Part shown: positions 21,544-32,234 of the stretch, piece by piece
How positions within the stretch are numbered: position 1 is the first letter of the stretch
Layout of the letters: every line of letters starts with the position of its first letter
NCBI GenBank assembly: GCA_016271365.2
Contig: CM057455.1
Span: 1,558,342,501 to 1,558,406,500 of the forward strand
Origin: Neoceratodus forsteri
Lineage: Eukaryota; Chordata; Ceratodontiformes; Ceratodontidae
DNA: 64,000 nucleotides
Reading direction: 5' to 3'
Position numbers and translations under genes: made by a program
Notes under the pieces: model-generated
The model's database searches: none
Seen by the model: only the letters and a program-made list of their open reading frames with translations
Told to the model about the DNA's origin: nothing

Positions 21544-22388
21544 AGCATTGTCAGGTTTTTCACCTTTTGAAATGCTATATGGTAGACAAACTAGAGAGCC
21601 ACTAGATGTAGAAAAAGAAACATGGGAAGATTACCCTGCTCAAAAGAATCTATTACATCTTATATGAGTGCCCTGAGAACGAAACTGGCAAAATATGTTG
21701 AAATTGACCAAAGTAACCAGGAAGAAGCCCCAAAACAGCAGAAGGTGTATTATGACCATGGGGGTAAAATAAAATGTTTTTAAGCCAGGTGAAAAGGTCT
21801 TGTTACTGTTACCCACTACAGAAAACAAACAGCCAATGAAGTGGCAAGGACCTTCTGAAGTGGCTGGACATACTGGTACAGTTAACTATGAGATTGAGAA
21901 CCCTGACAGGAAAAAACCCTAGCAAGATATACCATGATAACCTCCTGAAGAAATGGGTTGAAAAAACACCAACGGTTGCTTTGTTAATCTTACCAGAAAC
22001 TGATAAAGAAGATATTGATATAGCTTATAACAGATTGGAACAAACTGCAACTGCTGATGCTGTAAAGGTGAATGTTTCCTTACCACAGAAAAAACAGAGA
22101 AATTTGGAACTTAGTAAAGACATTTCAAAGTACTTTTACCACATTTCCAGGACAAGTAAAAGTGGTTGAGCATGTAATAGTGGCAGAGAATGTTCGCCTA
22201 TCAGCCAAAAGGTATATAGATTACCAGAGAGGTTAAAAGCAGATGCGGTTAAGGAAATACAATAAATGAAAGAGTTGGGTATCACTGAAGAAGCAAGAAG
22301 TGGTTTGTCATTATCAGTGGTAACTGTAAATAAAAAAAATAAGGGGGGGAATAAGGATCTGCCTTGATTTTAGGAAATGTAATCAACA
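21544..22388 (+). pseudogene. G2 integrase C-terminal part and RT start
   Basis: Integrase resumes with SGFSPFEMLYGRQTREPL, exactly the segment that should follow FAYRKVPH. It then runs through a basic C-terminal region to IYHDNLLKKWVEK. The RT lead-in follows (AKRYIDYQRG, later ICLDFRKCNQ), where CR1-2 is inserted after AATCAA at 22388. Frameshifts and stops are present. It shows that one polyprotein linked integrase to RT in this order. Confidence 0.8.
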
Positions 22389-24088
22389 TAGAAACATAGA
22401 ATCTGATGGCAGATAAGGACTGCTTGGCCCACCTAGTCTGCCCATTTCCCTACCTAACTGATAAGCTGCAGATCCTAGTTAACCAACAGCCTACTTCCTC
22501 CTACCCCCCACTAGAATTGCCTTATGTCTGTCCCATGCATTCTTGAATTCCCCCACTGTTTTTGACTCTACGACCTTCTCAGGAAGGCTGTTCCATGCAT
22601 TACAACCCTCTCTGTGAAAAAATACTTCCTTACATTACCTCTGAGCTGTCCCCCCTCTATCTTCAAATTGTGCCCCCTTGTTCTTGCACATCTTGTTTTT
22701 TGAAAGATGCTACCCTCTTGGACTTTGTTGATTCCCTTGAGGTATTTGAACGTTTCCATCATGCCCCTGCCTTTCCTCGAGGCTATACATCTTAAGCTCC
22801 TTTAGTCTTTCTTCATATGTCTTCTGGTGCAGATCCTGCACCATTTTGGTTGCCCACCTCTGGACAGCCTCCACCCTGTTTATGTCTTTGTGGAGATAGA
22901 GTCTCCAGAACTATACACAGTACTCCAGATGTGGTCTTACCAACTGTCTGTACAGAGGGCCAACAACTTCCTGTTTTCTACTGTTGATGCCTCTCCCTAT
23001 GCACCCAGTATCCCCCAGCCCTCCTTACTGCCTTCTCACATTGCTGGCCCACCTTTAGGTCATCTGATATGACTATCCCCCAGGTCCCTTTCCATTTTTG
23101 TTGTTGTCAGTATCTCACCCCCCATTTTGTACTCTTGCCCTGGGTTTTTGTTTCCCAGGTGCATTACTTTGCACTTCTTTATGTTGAATCTAAGCTGCCA
23201 TACATTTGACCATTCCTCCAACCTTGCCAAGTCCCTTTTCATCCTTTCCACCCCACCTTGCGTATCAACCCTGTTGCAGATATTTGTGTCATCTGCAAAG
23301 AGACATACTTTTCCTTCCAGTCCCTCTGCAATGTCACTTATAAAGACATTAAAAAGGACCGGCCCCAGTACTGAACCCTGCGGTACCCCACTAGTAACCC
23401 CCCTTTCTTCACTGTGGACTCCATTTATTATTACACTCTGTGTCCTGTTGTCCAGCCAGTGTTTTACGCAGGTTACCACCCTAGGACCCACTACCAGGCT
23501 GGCTAATTTGTTTATTAATCTTTTGTGCAGGACTGTGCCAAATGCCTTGCTAAAGTCTAGGTAGGACATGTCCACAGCCCCTCCCTGGTCTACTACTTTG
23601 GTCACCCAGTCAAATAAATCAATTAGATTTGTCTGACATGACCTTCCTGCTGTGAACCAATGCTGCCTTGGGTCCTGTGCCCCACTGGCCTCTAAGTACT
23701 CAACAATTCTTTCCTTCAGAAGTGATTCAATCATTTTCCCTACCACTGAGGTCAAACTGACAGGTCTGTAGTTTTCTGCCTCTGTCCTGCTCCCACGTTT
23801 GTGAAAGGGAATCACATCCACCTTCCTCCAGTCCTCAGGTACCACACCATCCTCCCATGATTTATTAAAAACAGTAGTCAGTGGTGTTACTAGTTCTTCC
23901 ATTAGTTCTTTTAGAATTCTGGGGTGAATCCCATCAGGCCCCATTGCTTTATCGACCTTCAGTTTGAAGAGTTCTTTCAGAACCCTTTCTTCTGTGAAAG
24001 GACTAATATCAACCTCCCTTTCCAAAGTGCTTCTATTGACTGGATTAGGTATCTCCCCCTGCTCTTCCATTGTGAATACTGAGCAGAA
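22389..24088 (-). mobile_element. CR1-2: 5'-truncated CR1 LINE
   Basis: A minus-strand CR1-type insertion in G2. Its 3' end (left) is CATAGAAACATAGAA, reading TTCTATG repeats on its own strand, the CR1 3' hallmark. The 5' end stops within the linker before RT. Flanks suggest a very short duplication (ATCAA/TTCAA). It carries a long open RT frame at 23060-24070. The 3' part at 22389-23059 is in other frames. Confidence 0.88.
23060..24070 (-). CDS. CR1-2 reverse transcriptase, 336-codon open frame
   Basis: Encodes the RT of a CR1-type LINE. Visible blocks are KAMGPDGIHPRILKEL (residues ~41-56), NYRPVSLTSVVGKMIE (~100-115), YLDFSKAF with the first catalytic Asp (170-177), GVPQGSVLGPVLF (228-240), FADDTN with the catalytic Asp pair (258-263) and MHLGNKNPGQEYKM (~303-316). 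The frame is open from the start of RT almost to the thumb, then shifts after RDLG, so the protein lacks its C-terminus and the endonuclease. The ATG is internal to the original ORF2. It is the longest catalytic-looking frame in the window apart from DIRS-C pol. It is unlikely to be expressed on its own. Confidence 0.8.
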   Translation of the reverse strand: MEEQGEIPNPVNRSTLEREVDISPFTEERVLKELFKLKVDKAMGPDGIHPRILKELMEELVTPLTTVFNKSWEDGVVPEDWRKVDVIPFHKRGSRTEAENYRPVSLTSVVGKMIESLLKERIVEYLEASGAQDPRQHWFTAGRSCQTNLIDLFDWVTKVVDQGGAVDMSYLDFSKAFGTVLHKRLINKLASLVVGPRVVTCVKHWLDNRTQSVIINGVHSEERGVTSGVPQGSVLGPVLFNVFISDIAEGLEGKVCLFADDTNICNRVDTQGGVERMKRDLARLEEWSNVWQLRFNIKKCKVMHLGNKNPGQEYKMGGEILTTTKMERDLGDSHIR

Positions 24089-24093
24089 GTATT

Positions 24094-24558
24094 CAAGTGT
24101 CTGTATCTAACAGCTATCCTATGCCCAAGATAGATGATTTGGTGGACAGACTGGGAAGTGTCAAGTAGATTAGTACTCTTGCTCTCACAAAGAGTTGATG
24201 GCAAATTCTCCTGACTAAAGAATCTGGAGACAAAACTGCATTTTCCACTCCAATTGGCTTTTATCAGTTCACTACAACCTGTTTGGTTTACATGGCGCGC
24301 ATCTGCTATATTCCAGCAGTACATGGATGTAATTCTAGACGATCATACTGGTTATTGTGCTGCTTACCTGGATGATGTGGTGTAGAGTCCAAACAGGAAA
24401 AGTCACCTGGAACACCTACAAGCAGCTATCTAATCTATTAAAAATGCAGGTCTGACCATTGATCCTACCAAGTGTGCATTGGGCATGTGGGAAACCAGAT
24501 ATTTGGGTTATGGGAAAGTAAAGCCAGAGATTTCCAATACAGAAGCTGTAGCTAACAG
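24094..24558 (+). pseudogene. G2 reverse transcriptase, continued
   Basis: Begins with MPKIDDLVDRLGS, as in G3 at 36238, and includes GYCAAYLDDVV, an intact YLDD box followed by a stop. It ends LTIDPTKCALGMWETRYLG before the 315 bp insert. Together with 22200-22388 it forms one RT split by CR1-2. Confidence 0.8.
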
Positions 24559-24873
24559 GGTATGCCATCTCTAGGTCTACACTTTTACCATGACTGACAT
24601 TACAGTGACAACAGTGTCAGGTTGCTGTAATGTCGGCATGGGACTGGCACTGCTTTCTGAGGGTCTTGCACCCCCCCTACCCAAATCAACTCAGACTTGG
24701 AGTTGATTATTACAGTTACTGGGGGTGCAGGGGACAGAGTCCCCTGCATGCATGGTAGAAAACAAAGACGACAGTGAACCTCTTTATGCTGATCGCAGTT
24801 GTGGTTGACATAAAGGAGTCACTGTAATGTTGGTCGACAATGAAATTGTTGACCAATCATCATGGATCCTAGT
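24559..24873. mobile_element. 315 bp insert with inner inverted repeat (MITE-like)
   Basis: G3 lacks this segment (compare 36688). It is flanked by TAACAG on both sides (24553-24558 and 24874-24879). Subterminal strings GACATTACAGTGAC and its near complement GTCACTGTAATGTTGGTC form an inverted pair. It has no coding content. The superfamily is unknown. Confidence 0.65.
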
Positions 24874-25490
24874 TAACAGTTCTGTTCCTAAAAAAAGAAA
24901 CCTGTCATGTCATTATTAGGGCTGGCTGGTTACTACTGGAGATTTGCTCTCAACTTTGCCCAGTTAGCTACTCCCCTCATTAAAATCATGAAGAAATGGT
25001 ACCTAAATAATGTGAAATGGTCCCCAGAATGTGATGTCTTTTCATGCCATCAAGGCTACATTATGTTCAGCCCCTGTTTTAAGAAGTCCAGACACTGAAA
25101 AACAATTTCTGTTACACACAAATGCTTCAGAGGTAGGCCTAGGTGCAGTCCTGAGTCAGAATATAGATAGGAAGGAACATCCCATTCTGTATACCTGTAG
25201 GACGTTGCATGACAGGGAGGGAAAGTACTCTACTATTGAAAAAAGAATGCCTTGCTGTGAAATGGGTAGTGGAGTCCCTGAAGTTTTATTTTAATTTTTT
25301 TTTTTTTGCCAGGAGCTGACTTTGTACTAATAAGAGATCACAATCCTCTCTGTTGGCTTGACCAAATGAAGGATACAAATCCCTGAATCACAAGGTGGTA
25401 CCTGGCACTACAGCCTTTTAAATTCAAAGTGATGCACACATCTGGAAAAGATAATGCCAATGCTGATTTTCTGTCAAGATATGGTTCATA
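24874..25490 (+). pseudogene. G2 RNase H
   Basis: Starts SLLGLAGYYWRFALNFAQLA, the RT/RNase H linker of Gypsy elements. It continues with LLHTNASEVGLGAVLSQNID (catalytic Asp changed to Asn in TNAS), KYSTIEK (the Glu-bearing block), RDHNPLCWLDQM and finally DNANADFLSRYGS before a stop. Frameshifts lie near 25090 and 25290. No integrase follows. Confidence 0.8.
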
Positions 25491-25684
25491 AATTGAGAAT
25501 TCAGAAAATTCAAAAAATGTGTGTGCTTAACTGAAATGTTTGCTGTAACAGGTGTCATGAAAAAGGGATACTACATATGCAAAGAACTGTAAATGGTCTA
25601 AGGTAATGGTAAAAGAACTAACAGAAGGTGTGGAAACCTGTTTTTAAACAGAAAAAAACAGGTTCCCTGTTAAAGGGGGGGGTA
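25491..25684 (+). other. G2 3' untranslated region with polypurine tract
   Basis: Noncoding. A purine run (AAAGGGGGGGGTA, about 25673-25684) abuts the LTR and would prime plus-strand DNA synthesis. G3 has the equivalent at 38391-38402. Confidence 0.7.
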
Positions 25685-26481
25685 TGTGATAGGGGTGTAT
25701 AAGACCCTGTTCCATTTGTTATACAGAGATTGTTAAAAGCAAGGATCTATTCTTCTGTCCTCTCCTATTCTGTCACTTGTCTATCTCTTGTATGTCCAAT
25801 TGCACAATCAAATTTTCCTTGTGGAACCACAGAACTGGCCACTCCAATGGTCCCACACTTCCTCCTGTTAGCTCCCTTCCTTTACTTGCTGTTTTTGTTC
25901 TTTCTTTCACCCCTTGAGTCTCTGTGGTTAAAACCTATATGTGAATCTATATGTGAAACTAAGATCTCTTGGTTTGAAAATGTTTATTGTTATGTTGTTG
26001 AAATTAATTGCAGAAAGTTGTTTGGGGTTTATTAGAAAAGATAGCAAGCTGGAACACAGGAGGTTGGCCTTGAGAAACCTTTTGACCTTCCACAAGCTTG
26101 TTTGCAGAGTTGTCAGCAGGAAAACCAGCCAGAATGTCTTAATTGGCTGCACCAGTTGAGAAGACTAGATATACTTGTCACAGAAAAGAAACTGACAAAG
26201 TGTGGTACATTGTGTGAAAACAGGAGATATAGCGTAAAAGAACAAAATGCCAAATTTAATTGCAGGGTGAGAACATCTTATAAAAAGACAGCAATGTTTG
26301 TTTAGAGAGTGAGAGAGATATTGAGATTTAGAGATACTCTCAGATGAAGGACTTTGTTTTGTTTGCCTGTGTAGGAGCTATCCTATACAATTTTATTTTT
26401 TTGTTATTGATAATAAAATGCTATTTGCAAATTATATGACTTCTGGTTTACCTATGCTTCTGGATCTGTGCCTCAATGATA
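25685..26481 (+). repeat. G2 3' LTR
   Basis: Starts TGTGATAGGGG. Similar to the G3 LTRs through CCTGTTCCATTTGTTATACAG, AGATGAAGGACTTTGTT and AATAAAATGCTA to CCTCAATGA. It is somewhat longer (about 797 bases) than the G3 LTRs. AATAAA near 26411 is a plausible polyadenylation signal. Confidence 0.85.
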
Positions 26482-26825
26482 TCTACAACACCTCCACTGC
26501 TTCTTTTTTCTCCAGGTGTCCCTGCACTTCTGTGGCCTTCCCTCCGTTACATATAGTGCAAACCTCTTCTCCCTTCCCTATTTCTCTTGAATAGAGAGTA
26601 ACCTGGTATGGCCATGTCCCAGTTGTGGCTGTCAGTGCACCATGACTCTGTTATGGCAACCAAATCAAAGCCCTCTGCTATGATGGTCTCCAAGTCTGGA
26701 ATTTTATTGGTGCACATGGCTCACCATACCTTACTCCCTTCCTGCTTGCCTCCCTGCTTCCCCCTCCTGCCTGTGTTGTTCCCTGATGCTCACCCTCATC
26801 TACCTCTTCCCTTGTTAACTTCTAT
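26482..26825 (-). pseudogene. CR1-type endonuclease fragment
   Basis: The minus strand can be read, with frameshifts, as a CR1 endonuclease start: DHHSRGL (for an IIAEGFDLVA-like block), then HNWDMA, GYSLFKRN and ALYV. The pattern ESWxxDSHNWD is recognisable at 26600-26690. It is adjacent to an opposite-strand LINE piece, so this part of the element is disrupted. Confidence 0.6.
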
Positions 26826-27115
26826 TGAATGTGGATTAGAATTCAAACAGCAAAATATTAATACTAGAGGACATCCACTTCAATTAGGAAGAAGCAAATT
26901 TAGAACGCAGAAAAGGGCCTCTTATTTCTCACAAAGAGTAGTCAGACCTGGGAACAGTTTGCCTCTGGAAGTTGTTATTAGTTCAAATAAACATACATTT
27001 AAAAACAGGCTTGATAGGTACTTGTTGTCAAATTTAAATGCCTCAATCTATATATAGTCTAGGGGCCCCATGGGTCTAATGGCCTTCTGCTCCCTACTGC
27101 TTCCTAGTATGATTC
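26826..27115 (+). pseudogene. LINE 3' ORF end, plus strand
   Basis: The frame ending at 27057 reads NTRGHPLQLGRSKFRTQKRA and ends SYFSQRVVRPGNSLPLEVVI then KHTFKNRLDRYL. These are the last blocks of CR1/L2-type RT ORFs. A noncoding tail runs to about 27115. The orientation is opposite to its neighbours, which suggests an independent 5'-truncated insertion. Confidence 0.7.
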
Positions 27116-27330
27116 TTAGTATGTTCCTGTCTCCTTTACTCCTTCCTTGCTTCCCTGATTTATACCCCCTTGTTCTCTGCCTTGTGCCCATCCCTGTCTT
27201 CTTGTACTCCTGCCCTTGGGGAGTTTCATCCCCTCAGGCTCTCAATCCCCACTGCTTCATCATTTGGAGGGAGCAACTGTTGCCTCCCTTTGTTCTACAG
27301 CCTCCTCCCAGCTAACTTAAATACTCCAAA
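27116..27330. other. Unassigned spacer, probably LINE 5' region
   Basis: Pyrimidine-rich, no ORF of interest. Its composition resembles 26730-26820, so it may be the upstream continuation of the CR1 fragment. Confidence 0.35.
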
Positions 27331-27480
27331 CCCAGGTGGACACTTGACAGGGTCCATGGGGGTTTTGGAACACCCGATGGAAAATCATTTCCACTTGGCT
27401 GTGTATGCGTTCCTGGTAGAAGGTTTATGTGCAGCCAAGAGTATTTCAGAGACCCTCTGAGGTGCTATAAACCTGTTCAC
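27331..27480 (-). pseudogene. DIRS-B tyrosine recombinase N-terminus
   Basis: The minus strand reads FIAPQRVSEILLAAHKPSTR and NAYTAKWK, the core-binding start of a DIRS recombinase, comparable to DIRS-C at 51202-51300. It is cut off before the catalytic part. Confidence 0.7.
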
Positions 27481-28540
27481 TTCTATTTCTTTAAGAGTCA
27501 TGCATGAAGGTGAAGGGAGTGCTGTTTGAGGTGTACTAGCTGGGCCTTAGCTTGGGTCAACAAGTCCATCCAGAGTGGCAGAATCCGTGGTTTGCTGACC
27601 AACAGGTGATCCAACAGAGAAAATATATCTGCTGTGGCCAGTAGAGGGCTACTAGGATCATCTGGCTCCCATGTGCCTTTATCTTGAACAGCACTCTGAG
27701 TGAGAGGGACTGGAGGGAATGAATACAGAAACAAATTGTACCATGGCAGCCTGAATGCATCTTAACAAAAAACACCAGGTCCTATATTTCTGAAGCAGAA
27801 TCAAGGCAGTTTAGCATTGAAAAGGGTACACAAAAAGGTCAACAACTGGTGTGTCCTACTCGCTAAAAAGTGATCTCACAATGTCTGGTGTTAGTGACCA
27901 CTCATGAGGATCTGCTGTTGTTCAGCTTGGTCCATCTGCCAGGGTCTTTTGTACTCTCAGCAGATACATTGCTTAGAGCAGGATCCCCTGCTCTAGGCAC
28001 AATTCCCACACTCTCATTGTCCCCTTGCAGAGAGGGCAACAGCTTGCTCCCCTTGTCTGTTAAAGTACATGCCAGACTTGTCCATCTAGAGGAAAGCCAG
28101 GTCCACAACAGCTTTCAGACCATAAAGAGCTGCATGTGTCTCTACCACATTTATGTGGAGATGTGTTTCTGATAAGTCTCAGTCCCCTTGTGTCTGGAGA
28201 CCTTGGCAATGTTCTCCCCTTTCCAGTAAGGAGGTACCTGTGCTGAGTTTCACCTCTGGCTTTGGTGGGAGAAGGGGAAGCACTGGAGGAGGTTCTACAC
28301 TGACTACCACATCAGAGACCTCACCAGAGGTTTGGTCACCTGAATGTGGTAGTTCTGAGGGTGTGATGCATGATACCATTGGATACTGAATATCCACTGA
28401 ATTGTTCTCATGTGCAGCCTTGTTAGGGTACAGTGAACACAACTGATGCCACGAGACTAAACATGCATTGCATGGAATGAGTTGGCACAGTTTTGTGCTC
28501 CATAATGAAGCAAACTACCTGTAAGATTGCTTGTACTCTG
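27481..28540 (-). pseudogene. DIRS-B RNase H and methyltransferase-like region
   Basis: At 27498-27775 the frames give LYSFPPVPLTQS and, shifted, ILVALYWPQQIYFLCW. This is the segment that follows RNase H in DIRS1-like elements and resembles the Dam-type methyltransferase domain (the FPP motif followed by a V/I-rich strand and W-P). Upstream, 28179-28442 and 27902-28108 are weakly similar RNase H remnants. Frames are too broken to judge catalytic residues. Confidence 0.55.
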
Positions 28541-29293
28541 CTATCTGGAAGGAAGGCCCAAGCATGGGTTGTGTTCCGAACAGCTCCTATGAAAAGAAGG
28601 GAGGGCACCAGCTGAGACATGGTAAATTTCAGCAGAACTCCCATGGATGTCAGAAATAGAGAAGCAGTGACTGACTACTCTGTCTCCTGTCTGAACAGGC
28701 TTGTTAAGCCAGTTGTCCAGATACAGTAAAGTTTGTAGTACTAGCTTTCTGAGATACACTGAGTATTGCAAGCATTTATAAAGACTTGGATCACCAAGGA
28801 AAGCCAAAGGGTGAGACATTGAAATGGTAATATTGCCCGTTCTTGAAGAACTGGAGGTACTTGTGGTGGTTGGGGTGCACTAGTATATGCTGGTATGCAT
28901 CTACATATCCAGAGATGCTAGACAATCCTGTTTAAGATACAGGAGCAAGGATTCCACAGACAGCATTTTGAATTTTTCTTGATCGATGTATTTGTTTAGA
29001 TTTTTTGAGATCGAGAATGGGGCACATGCCCTTTCTTCGGTACCAGGAAGTAGTGGGACTAGAATCTTTTGTTCCATCCTGACTCTGGCACTATTTTCAC
29101 TGATATTTCTCTGCTGGTCCACAATCTCCTGTGGCAGTAGCTCTGACATATGAGCTGTCAAGGAGCATTGCCTACTAGGTGGATTGTCCTGGGAGTTTCC
29201 AATAATTCCAGGAGGTACCCCTCCTAGATGATCCTTAAGACCCATTTTTCCATTACAATGGATTCCCACTGGCAATAAAACTAGGTGAGGCAC
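28541..29293 (-). pseudogene. DIRS-B reverse transcriptase
   Basis: The frame at 28541-28819 contains KLVLQTLLYLDNWLNKP, where the catalytic YLDD has become YLDN. The frame at 28901-29293 ends with LKQDCLASLDM, the block with the first catalytic Asp. Between them the sequence is shifted. The altered second Asp would abolish activity. Confidence 0.7.
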
Positions 29294-29529
29294 CCCTTAC
29301 TTGGGAGGAGTGATCTACCTCAGGCAGCTGAAGCAGACCTCAGGCTGTAGCTTCAGATGGTGGCACTGAGCACTTTTTTTGCCTGTGCCTTCAACTCTGC
29401 TTTCTTTTAGGCCTGGGGAGGCTGGTATCTACTGTTGGGGCCTCCCCTGCCCTTGCCATGAAAGAAATGCTTGTTATAGGAGTCGTGTTCTCTACCCCTC
29501 TGTGGGTTGTAGAGAACCAGCCTGAAAAT

Positions 29530-31253
29530 CTAAACAGTCTTTCTTACTTCATTAGACTCTTTAAGCAACTGCTCCACCTGCTGTCCAAACAGATAGGTAC
29601 CATCGAAGGGCACATTCATGATCTGTTGTTGGATGTCCAGGGTGAAACCAGCAGTCTGCAGCCATGAGTTCCACCTGATGTGAGCACCTGCACCCACGGA
29701 GCAGGCTGCTAGATCAAAGCCATCCATAGAGGCTTTAATCTGGTGGCTGTTGGATTCAATACCTTAAAAGCTATCAGTATTTCTTGTTTCACCTCTGTAT
29801 CTGGCAGAGCCTCTGTCAGAAATCTGGGCTTGCACTAGAGGGAGTATGTGTACTTAGAGAAATGCCCCTTGTAGCTAGCTATCTTCATACCAAGGGTAGC
29901 TGAGCTACAGACCCGCTTGCTCATTGTGTCTGCCTTGTGTGACTCCTTGTTAGTGGGGTGCACAGTGACTTATTTGGGTATTATTACTTTGTCATTTTGG
30001 CCAAAATGACAATGGCATCTGCAATTGGGTCAGTGATTTAGGTGCCACATATTTTTTGTGTGCCTGTTTGAGGATGGCTACCACAGTAGCAGGCCTCCTC
30101 CAAACCACTTTATGGAGAGTCTCTAAGGCTGGCTGGATGGGAGAAACTAGGAAGACCAGAATTATAGGCATGTTTAGAAACTCCAGTTGGAGGCACCAAA
30201 CCTGGTCTATGGCTGCAGGCTCAAAATTCAAGGCAGTATATATGTTTTTGAGCAGAACCTAAAAGAAGAGATCCTCCCAAGGTATGGTTACAGGAACTGG
30301 TTCAGGATTCTCTGGAACATAGCTTGAATCCTCATCCTCCACATTGGTGATGATGAGGTCCAGATAAGACTCATCTCCTATCCCTAGAGGGTAGAAGGGG
30401 GACCCTAATGAGTGATGGCACCAGCCACTGCCTTGGCAACACAGGGGACACTGGACTCAACACAGGAAACTGTCTTGGGAACAGCACTGACAGCGGCACT
30501 GAAGACGACTCTGGGATCAGCACTGAGGGCCTACACTGCACTGAAGGCAATACCAGCATAGGAATAAAGGCAGGCCCCAAAAGGCCTAATATTGTTATCA
30601 GACTTGGTACCGACAATGGTGTCAAGGTTCTTGCTGGCCTTGAAGGAGCTGGCGGCAGCACCGTGGCTGTCCCTGTCTCCAGAGTGGCCAGAGATGACAC
30701 CATAAAAAGATGACCCCAGCACACAGGCCACAGTCTAAGTCAGTTGTGCACCCAAGTCTGATATTGAAGAGGGCACTGGCTCAACCAACCCTGAAGGGCC
30801 AGGAGCTGGCACCAATAACTGCACCACTGAACTCATATGTTGCACCTACTGCTCCATATGAGCAGCCCAATGGCCAACTGGCCACCAAAATCCCCACTAT
30901 TCAACAGAGATGAGCACTGGGATGGAGACCATGACACTGCAGGCCTAGGCATCCCAGTTGTCATTGGTGGTGGCAGTGAGGTACCAGAGTCCACAGGAGT
31001 TAAATGTCTCACAGTAAGATGACCTTTGACCAGTACCTTTTCTTCCCCTTATGTTTTCTGTGGGAAGAGGTTGAGGCTGAGTGGTGCAAAGACCCTGATG
31101 CCAAGCATCTAAGGGATCTGGACCATTTATTTTTGTGACTTCAAGAAGACTGTCCATCCTCCCAGGTGCTGGACTTCCCATTGCCAGAACACCTGCCCAA
31201 AGAGAGGTAGTGGCTGGACATAGCTCCGTTGCTGGAGCAACTTTTCTTTTCAA
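29530..31253 (-). pseudogene. DIRS-B gag-like protein, degraded
   Basis: The frame at 29530-29727 gives WNSWLQTAGFTLDIQQQIMN followed by VPFDGTYLFGQQVEQLL, matching LRNSGFIPDVQKNILNVP and AAVLFGEEPERVI in DIRS-C. The frame at 29992-30231 has PALETLHKVVWRRPATVV. Further upstream the region is serine/proline/threonine-rich, as in other DIRS gag N-termini. It is interrupted many times. Confidence 0.65.
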
Positions 31254-31642
31254 GCTTCCTACCTTCTTTCATGGTTAATTGTTTGCATAAGGAAAGGCTG
31301 AAAGAAAACTAGAACTCACTGAATAAACTCAACTGAATTGAAAAGCAAAATAAACTCTAATAAATTTTAATCTAGAACTGAAGAATTGAATGCTGTCATC
31401 ATAAGAACAGTAAAATCTGGCATCGATGAGGACAGTGGTGACTTTGCTGCACACTTGATGACTGGAAGAAAGGAACAAATGCAGTTGGAGCTGGTGCCCC
31501 TGTATACCAGTGTGCATGTGTGGTGCCATGCACACAAGGCCTACTCATGTCACCCGCCCCCACAAGAAAAGTTCTGGCTCCTGGGGGGTCCAATTGCCAC
31601 TGACTTAGACCCATTAGTATGACTCTAAGGAGAAGACTGATT
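31254..31642 (-). repeat. DIRS-B 5' terminal region
   Basis: Noncoding. The last 250 bases match the DIRS-A 5' end (11500-11760), for example AAAAGTTCTGGCTCC. Similarity continues after the MITE at 31950-31985. Confidence 0.65.
31635..31642. repeat. Target-site duplication of the hAT-type MITE, left
   Basis: GACTGATT, matching GATTGATT at 31950-31957 with one difference. Confidence 0.75.
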
Positions 31643-31949
31643 CATACCTCTCAACCTCTTGCCTCACGAATCAGGGACAAGGATTAAAAAAATCAGGGAC
31701 AAAGACTGCAAATCAGGGACACATCTTAAAAATTGGTAATATTTACCCAGAAACCTGATAGAATAAGGGGATTAGTGTAAGATGCCTTTTCTGAAGAAGA
31801 ACAAGTCTGTAACTTTAATGTTTGACATTATTTTTTTATTACAATCCCTACTGTTCAGTCACAAAAAGACACATTTTATGAAGCACAGAGGAAAATGTTG
31901 AGGCAAAATCAGGGACATCCCAGAAAATTAGAGACAGTTGAGAGGTATG
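31643..31949. mobile_element. 307 bp hAT-type MITE
   Basis: Termini CATACCTCTCAAC and GTTGAGAGGTATG are perfect inverted repeats, and an 8 bp duplication flanks the unit. The inside has several AATCAGGGACA repeats and no coding sequence. Length, inverted ends and 8 bp target fit a hAT-derived MITE. It sits in the DIRS-B 5' end. Confidence 0.8.
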
Positions 31950-31957
31950 GATTGATT
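31950..31957. repeat. Target-site duplication of the hAT-type MITE, right
   Basis: GATTGATT, pairing with 31635-31642. Confidence 0.75.
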
Positions 31958-31985
31958 ATTGGAAGATCAGGACAGACTCTGGAAA

Positions 31986-32234
31986 GGTTAATTTCTTCTT
32001 GAAGGGGATAATGGGCTAGAGGATGGGCATGCCAACTTTTTCTGATGTTCGGAATGGTGGTTCAAATGTTTGCTGGTTTAGTGCCAGTTTGGCAAGTTAT
32101 GAAGTTTTGCATCAAAATTGCATGCATGTGATATATTGTGCATCAAAGTAACACGTGCAAACTTTACTTCACACTCTTTTTGCATGCATGGTTCATGCAC
32201 CAGAATGTATACAAAAAAAACTATATGGCAGTTT
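31986..32234. other. Unassigned segment between DIRS-B and G3
   Basis: A/T-rich, no gene and no match to other parts of the window that I recognise. Confidence 0.4.

Larger units (their letters stand above)
16660..26481 (+). mobile_element. G2: Gmr1-like Ty3/Gypsy element, 5' truncated, multiply interrupted
   Basis: Same family as G3 at 32235-39133. It lacks the 5' LTR and gag start; the first similarity to G3 is near 16660. The order is gag, protease, integrase, RT, RNase H, 3' LTR. Three insertions split it: a hAT-like element in integrase (18690-21535), CR1-2 in RT (22389-24088) and a 315 bp unit before RNase H (24559-24873). In each case the protein resumes on the far side. Confidence 0.88.
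27331..31985 (-). mobile_element. DIRS-B retrotransposon, 3' truncated
   Basis: A minus-strand DIRS element. From right to left it has the 5' terminal region (31254-31985, split by a MITE at 31643-31949), gag (29530-31253), RT (28541-29293), RNase H/methyltransferase-like region (27481-28540) and recombinase start (27331-27480). It ends within the recombinase at the LINE fragments. All genes are broken. Confidence 0.8.

Noticed and set aside
27070..27460. Plus-strand frames of 80-96 codons after the LINE end
   Set aside because: Pyrimidine-rich noncoding composition, no domain, overlapping alternatives in other frames.
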